A DNA stretch of 35,285 bases, from NCBI GenBank assembly GCA_034678415.1, contig JAXDBV010000095.1, forward strand, positions 1-35,285, written 5' to 3'. Position 1 is the first letter of the stretch. Every line of letters starts with the position of its first letter. Positions 32,132 through 35,285 of the stretch are shown piece after piece. The notes beneath the pieces were generated by a model. The model had not been told where the DNA came from and did not search any database. It saw nothing but the letters and a program-made list of their open reading frames with translations. The stretch comes from JAXDBV01 sp034678415 (GTDB lineage Bacteria > Bacteroidota > Bacteroidia > Bacteroidales > VadinHA17). Both the position numbers and the translations under genes were made by a program.

Positions 32132-34170
32132 TTCACACCTCCTGTTTTAACTGTTTTCTGGTCGTTACCTGCACTTTTTGACATTAGTCTTATGGTAATA
32201 TCCACCGGTTTTTCGGTCTGTAACAGCCAACTTATTTTTTCAGCCCCGTTACCCTGTATACGGTTCAGGGTTGTTCTTTTCCTGCCTGACAGCAGTGTGG
32301 CTCCAGTAACATCGATTTCCACCACTGCCGGAGCCGGTTGTTTGTTCCTGTCACCCATGGCAGTAGGGAATGGCAGGTACCCTTTGTTCTCCACCCATGC
32401 TTCCAGTTCAAACACACCTGCACCTTTGGACGTAACCCTGGTAGTCAGTATGGCAAGGCGGGGCAGCTTGTCGGCCAGCGCTAGAACGTATGGTACCTGA
32501 ATATTCAGGAGAGAATCGATCATGGATGGCGGAGGCGTGTTATCGGTAAAAGGTACAGCCCCTCCTATCTCAACATCACCCAGGGTTGGATGTTTGGTGG
32601 GTTTCCATTCAACAAATCCTTTTCCTCCGAGGTGCTGGTTACTGAACACCCGTAAGGCTTTTGTTTTGGGATCACCGTCCTTGCCGGCGGCCTGGGGCTT
32701 GGGCATCTGTTTGATCATGGATGCGATCTGTGCCAAGGCCATCTGCCCCGATTTGACCATCTCAATCACCTGTTCGGCTTTGAACTGCGGAGGAGCACCC
32801 ACCTCCTTCATGAAGAGTGTCACCTTCCCGGGATCCAGGGCAATAAACTCCTCCGTGCTCATCTTTTCCAGCATCTCCACAGTGATACCACTCGACTCTT
32901 TTTTCTCCTCCGGGGGTTCGGGCAGGGTAAACAGGTTCATAGAAAAGGATGGGATACCGAGATGATAGTATGCCCACAGCTCTATCGATCCGTCTTTATC
33001 GGGTTCCGGATCAAGCCGCTTGGCGTCGAAATTCTTTGATTTAAGGTATTCCTTGTATTTTTCCGACAGTTCATTATAAAATTTCAGATCCTCCTCCAGA
33101 GGATTGATCACGGCTCCGAGACCCAGGAATCCGGCGATCATCGACTCGCTCACTTCCATCCCCTCGGGCATCATGGGCCTGAGTAAATCCATGATCTCAG
33201 CCATGGTATACGTTTTTTCCGGGTCAGCATTGAATACCCGGGCGAAACGCTCGGGTATTTTTATCTCGTTGAGGTTCACTGATCCGCGCCTCCCCCCCCT
33301 GGGGGGCACCCGACAGAAATCGGTTGAACCAAAGGTGAAGGCCATAGCTATCTCAGGATGCTCATACACATATTTCATTATTCCGAATGCTTCGGGTGCG
33401 GAACCGGGCCATAAACCTCCAGTTTCAGTCTCGTGTTTGAACAGGTGAGGGAAATTAATACCCACGTTGGTACCGCCGGGAGGGTCTTCGTTGTACTGGC
33501 CGTCACTGTCATCATCAATCCCTTCCGTATACAACTTATAAACCCCTTTTTCTCCCTTGAAAGGATCGGCCCTTTTCATCATTTGCGGATCGTCTTCTGT
33601 TACCATCCACTCTCCCTGCGGATCTTTCACCCGCATTTGTGTGATAATTCCGTTCCCGTCTAGGTCATTGAACCCATCTTCATCCGTCAGATCATCAAGA
33701 TCCTCATTAAATGGTGTGCCATTCCTCGGATCCATGCACAGCGGCTTTGAGAAATAGCGGAATGCCGCATCAGGATTTCCGCAAGGAATAATGTACCAGG
33801 CAAGATCATCACAGGCCTCTTTCTTCTCAAGAACCAGATTTGCCAGGACAAGGGCACCCATGCTCGACAATGGCACGGTTCCTTCCATATTGGCCGCCAC
33901 CAGGATGGCTGGTGTGGTTTTCGGGTTCCCGGCCTCGTTACTGATCTCGATCAGCAGCAAGGGAGTACCGCCGGGTGTGGTGGCCAGGTTTATCAGCCGT
34001 GTCGTTCCAGGATATTTCTGATTCAGGGTTTTCAAAACCTCATTAATCTCCCGAGGATTGAGGTACTGGTCGTACCGGGCAGAACCACTCTGGGCATGGA
34101 CCAGCGGCCCCATCATGCAGGCCATAACCGACATCATGGCCGTAAGGCAACAATAATAAGATAGTTTCAT
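32128..34170 (-). CDS. M14-like pseudopeptidase, secreted
   Basis: A 680-aa paralogue of the downstream M14 peptidase, recognised by shared order and spacing: signal peptide (SYYCCLTAMMSVMACMMGPLVHAQ), the YxQYLNPREINEVLKTLNQKYPG start, WYIIPCGNPDAAF, Asp-rich inserts (DLDDLTDEDGFNDLDGNGII, GIDDDSDGQYNEDP), and a C-terminal domain beginning KPTKHPTLGDVEIGG. The catalytic residues are gone: the HxxE site reads NMEGTV (Glu96 and Val99 at the ligand positions), the second His is Gly281 (FTFGSTD), the NRN site reads VGIN, and the Glu base is replaced in SFSMNLF. It is longer by a Lys/Glu-rich region (about 420-500). An intact reading frame with complete motif loss suggests a pseudoenzyme, possibly a partner or substrate-binder for the active peptidase it overlaps by 4 bp. 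Confidence 0.88.
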   Translation of the reverse strand: MKLSYYCCLTAMMSVMACMMGPLVHAQSGSARYDQYLNPREINEVLKTLNQKYPGTTRLINLATTPGGTPLLLIEISNEAGNPKTTPAILVAANMEGTVPLSSMGALVLANLVLEKKEACDDLAWYIIPCGNPDAAFRYFSKPLCMDPRNGTPFNEDLDDLTDEDGFNDLDGNGIITQMRVKDPQGEWMVTEDDPQMMKRADPFKGEKGVYKLYTEGIDDDSDGQYNEDPPGGTNVGINFPHLFKHETETGGLWPGSAPEAFGIMKYVYEHPEIAMAFTFGSTDFCRVPPRGGRRGSVNLNEIKIPERFARVFNADPEKTYTMAEIMDLLRPMMPEGMEVSESMIAGFLGLGAVINPLEEDLKFYNELSEKYKEYLKSKNFDAKRLDPEPDKDGSIELWAYYHLGIPSFSMNLFTLPEPPEEKKESSGITVEMLEKMSTEEFIALDPGKVTLFMKEVGAPPQFKAEQVIEMVKSGQMALAQIASMIKQMPKPQAAGKDGDPKTKALRVFSNQHLGGKGFVEWKPTKHPTLGDVEIGGAVPFTDNTPPPSMIDSLLNIQVPYVLALADKLPRLAILTTRVTSKGAGVFELEAWVENKGYLPFPTAMGDRNKQPAPAVVEIDVTGATLLSGRKRTTLNRIQGNGAEKISWLLQTEKPVDITIRLMSKSAGNDQKTVKTGGVK

Positions 34171-34313
34171 AAAATATAATTATGATTTATAAATATTAGA
34201 GGGATAAATGTATTTGACACAATTAAAAGATTGCCGGTATTATTATTTGACAACCTCGGTCAGCAAAATATTCCATGTCCGATGCTGGACCTTCCTGCTT
34301 TTAATATTTTACC

Positions 34314-34448
34314 TTACGAATCAGTCTGTTCTTTTACTTCCTCAGAAATATATTTCTCCGATAATTTCAGGGCCCATTTTACCGCGTAAAAGGCAATAAT
34401 GATGATTACCGGCCATATAAGATATAGCAGTATTTCTTTGATATACAT
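34314..34448 (-). CDS. 44-aa single-TM protein after cydB, possible CydX-like subunit
   Basis: A short gene 24 bp downstream of the cydB stop on the same strand. It begins MYIKEILLYL, has one hydrophobic helix (IWPVIIIIAFYAVKWAL, about residues 11-27), and a charged tail (KLSEKYISEE then VKEQTDS) ending in TAA. In proteobacteria cydAB is followed by cydX, a roughly 37-aa single-TM subunit needed for stable cytochrome bd. Position, size and topology agree here, but the sequence does not show the CydX pattern (MWYFAWILG), so homology is not claimed. It could instead be an independent accessory subunit or assembly protein. The clean frame, hydrophobic helix and tight spacing support it as a real gene. 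Confidence 0.7.
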   Translation of the reverse strand: MYIKEILLYLIWPVIIIIAFYAVKWALKLSEKYISEEVKEQTDS

Positions 34449-34472
34449 AATATTAATGATTATTATTCATAC

Positions 34473-35285
34473 TTAATACACATGACCTTCTTCTGACATT
34501 TCCTCATCGGTGATCCTGGTTTTATTAATGGATTTCCAGGCGTACCAGATATAGGCGATGACAAAAGGAACGAGCAACGACACGACAGACATGGCTTTCA
34601 GTGTGTAGAGGCTCGAGGATGCATTCCTGATGGTGAGCGAGCTTTGAATGTCATAGGTTGAAGGGTAGAAGGCCGTATTATTGAAACCAGCCACCAGGAA
34701 GAGTGAGAACACGGTCAATACGGTTCCAGGACCGGTGAACCATATTCCTTTCCGGTCACCTCTGACCAGTGACAGGAGGATGCCAAACAGTACCAGTATC
34801 ACCCCGACAAGGAAAAAGATTGCCGCAAGTGGCATCTGAAGAAGGTTATGAAGGTATTTATGCGGTCCCATGAAAACTTCCTGTGTTGCCGGGTTCACGG
34901 CATACCCGTCGATAAGCATCAGCCTGACGGCAAACAGTAGAAAAAACGCCACAAAAGGGATGGCATTATACCACAACTGATCCCTGCACCTTGATAAAAT
35001 CTGGCTGTCTTCCACACTGTTCATGATATACAGTATACCAAGTACCCTGGCAAGAAACAGCACTGTTACACCCAGAGCCAGGTTCTGAAGGTTCAGGATC
35101 GCTTCAAGTCCATGGGTGGGGGTTTCCCATCGTGATAAGTTCATCTCGTTCACCGAGAATTCAGAACCGGTGAAGAAGGTTCCCACGGCAATACCAATGA
35201 GGAAGGTACCCATGGCTCCGTTGATGAAAAGGAAGACCTCGTATGTCCTGCTGCCAAACAGGTTGTTCGGCTTGGACCGGTATTC
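34473..35285 (-). CDS. cydB: Cytochrome bd ubiquinol oxidase subunit II, partial (N-terminus beyond window)
   Basis: The membrane subunit II of cytochrome bd, which with CydA oxidises quinol and reduces O2 at low oxygen tension. The frame is open from the window edge at 35285 (codons EYRSKPNNLFGSR) to the stop at 34473, 270 residues; the true start lies outside. Seen: FLFINGAMGTFLIGIAVGTFFTGSEF, a WETPTHGLEAILNLQNLALG loop, LFLARVLGILYIMNS, WYNAIPFVAFFLLFAVRLM, AAIFFLVGVILVLFGILLS, an FNNTAFYPS loop, and a last helix before a charged tail (ITDEEMSEEGHVY). This pattern matches Bacteroidota CydB. An internal Met at 35213 is not the start. cydA is expected just outside the window. Confidence 0.94.
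   Translation of the reverse strand, partial: EYRSKPNNLFGSRTYEVFLFINGAMGTFLIGIAVGTFFTGSEFSVNEMNLSRWETPTHGLEAILNLQNLALGVTVLFLARVLGILYIMNSVEDSQILSRCRDQLWYNAIPFVAFFLLFAVRLMLIDGYAVNPATQEVFMGPHKYLHNLLQMPLAAIFFLVGVILVLFGILLSLVRGDRKGIWFTGPGTVLTVFSLFLVAGFNNTAFYPSTYDIQSSLTIRNASSSLYTLKAMSVVSLLVPFVIAYIWYAWKSINKTRITDEEMSEEGHVY

Noticed and set aside
34208..34399. 63-codon plus-strand frame opposite the small gene after cydB
   Set aside because: The minus-strand frame has better start, TM helix and operon position; the plus-strand one is its shadow with upstream spacer.

Overview
The window looks like chromosomal DNA of a member of the Bacteroidota, probably an uncultured Bacteroidales-like lineage of moderate GC. 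Four things point there: a protein with a PKD module and a gliding-motility/T9SS type B C-terminal sorting domain, together with a PorV/PorQ-like outer-membrane protein; families largely restricted to this phylum (DUF4290, DUF5683, a BT0820-like HAD protein); Bacteroidota-type promoter boxes (TAnnTTTG) in front of several genes, with few Shine-Dalgarno sequences; and a MurA whose catalytic Cys is Asp. I saw no tRNA, rRNA, CRISPR array, insertion sequence or phage gene. Most of the region is core genome.

Layout. (1) 1-1361: the 5' two-thirds or more of a sensor histidine kinase (minus strand, cut by the window edge), divergent from a small secreted protein at 1362-2111. The intergenic DNA between them carries three TTAACAA repeats phased at exactly 11 bp just upstream of a TAnnTTTG box. 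(2) 2172-3488, minus: T9SS-type secreted PKD protein. (3) 3721-14214, plus: UvrD/PcrA helicase, DUF4290 protein, MurA, TlpA-like lipoprotein thioredoxin, GrpE, DnaJ, an ABC-2 exporter (ATPase plus permease), and an NtrC-type sigma-54 activator that lacks a DNA-binding domain. A well-spaced sigma-54 (-24/-12) promoter lies directly before grpE. (4) 14487-24873, minus: a long co-directional block in the order parA, parB, DUF5683, MltD-like lytic transglycosylase with LysM repeats, SGNH esterase-like protein, MBOAT O-acyltransferase, GtrB-like glycosyltransferase, large membrane protein. It joins chromosome segregation to cell-wall cleavage and, probably, wall or glycan O-acetylation and glycosylation. 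(5) 25167-29953: lipid kinase (plus), then on the minus strand glutaminyl cyclase, HAD protein and PorV/PorQ-like protein, then pssA and purS (plus, overlapping). (6) 30374-34170, minus: two overlapping M14 carboxypeptidase paralogues. One is intact; the other has lost every recognisable zinc ligand and catalytic residue. Both carry Asp-rich calcium-loop-like inserts. (7) 34314-35285, minus: cytochrome bd subunit II (cydB, 5' end beyond the window), followed by an unannotated 44-codon single-TM gene that may be a CydX-like subunit.

The best candidates for something undescribed are the 44-aa protein after cydB, the M14 enzyme/pseudoenzyme pair, the sigma-54 promoter on grpE-dnaJ together with a HTH-less sigma-54 activator nearby, the 11-bp-phased repeat upstream of the 249-aa secreted protein, and the attachment of an O-acetylation pair to the parAB-DUF5683-mltD block. 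All functional statements come from reading motifs by eye; no database search was run.
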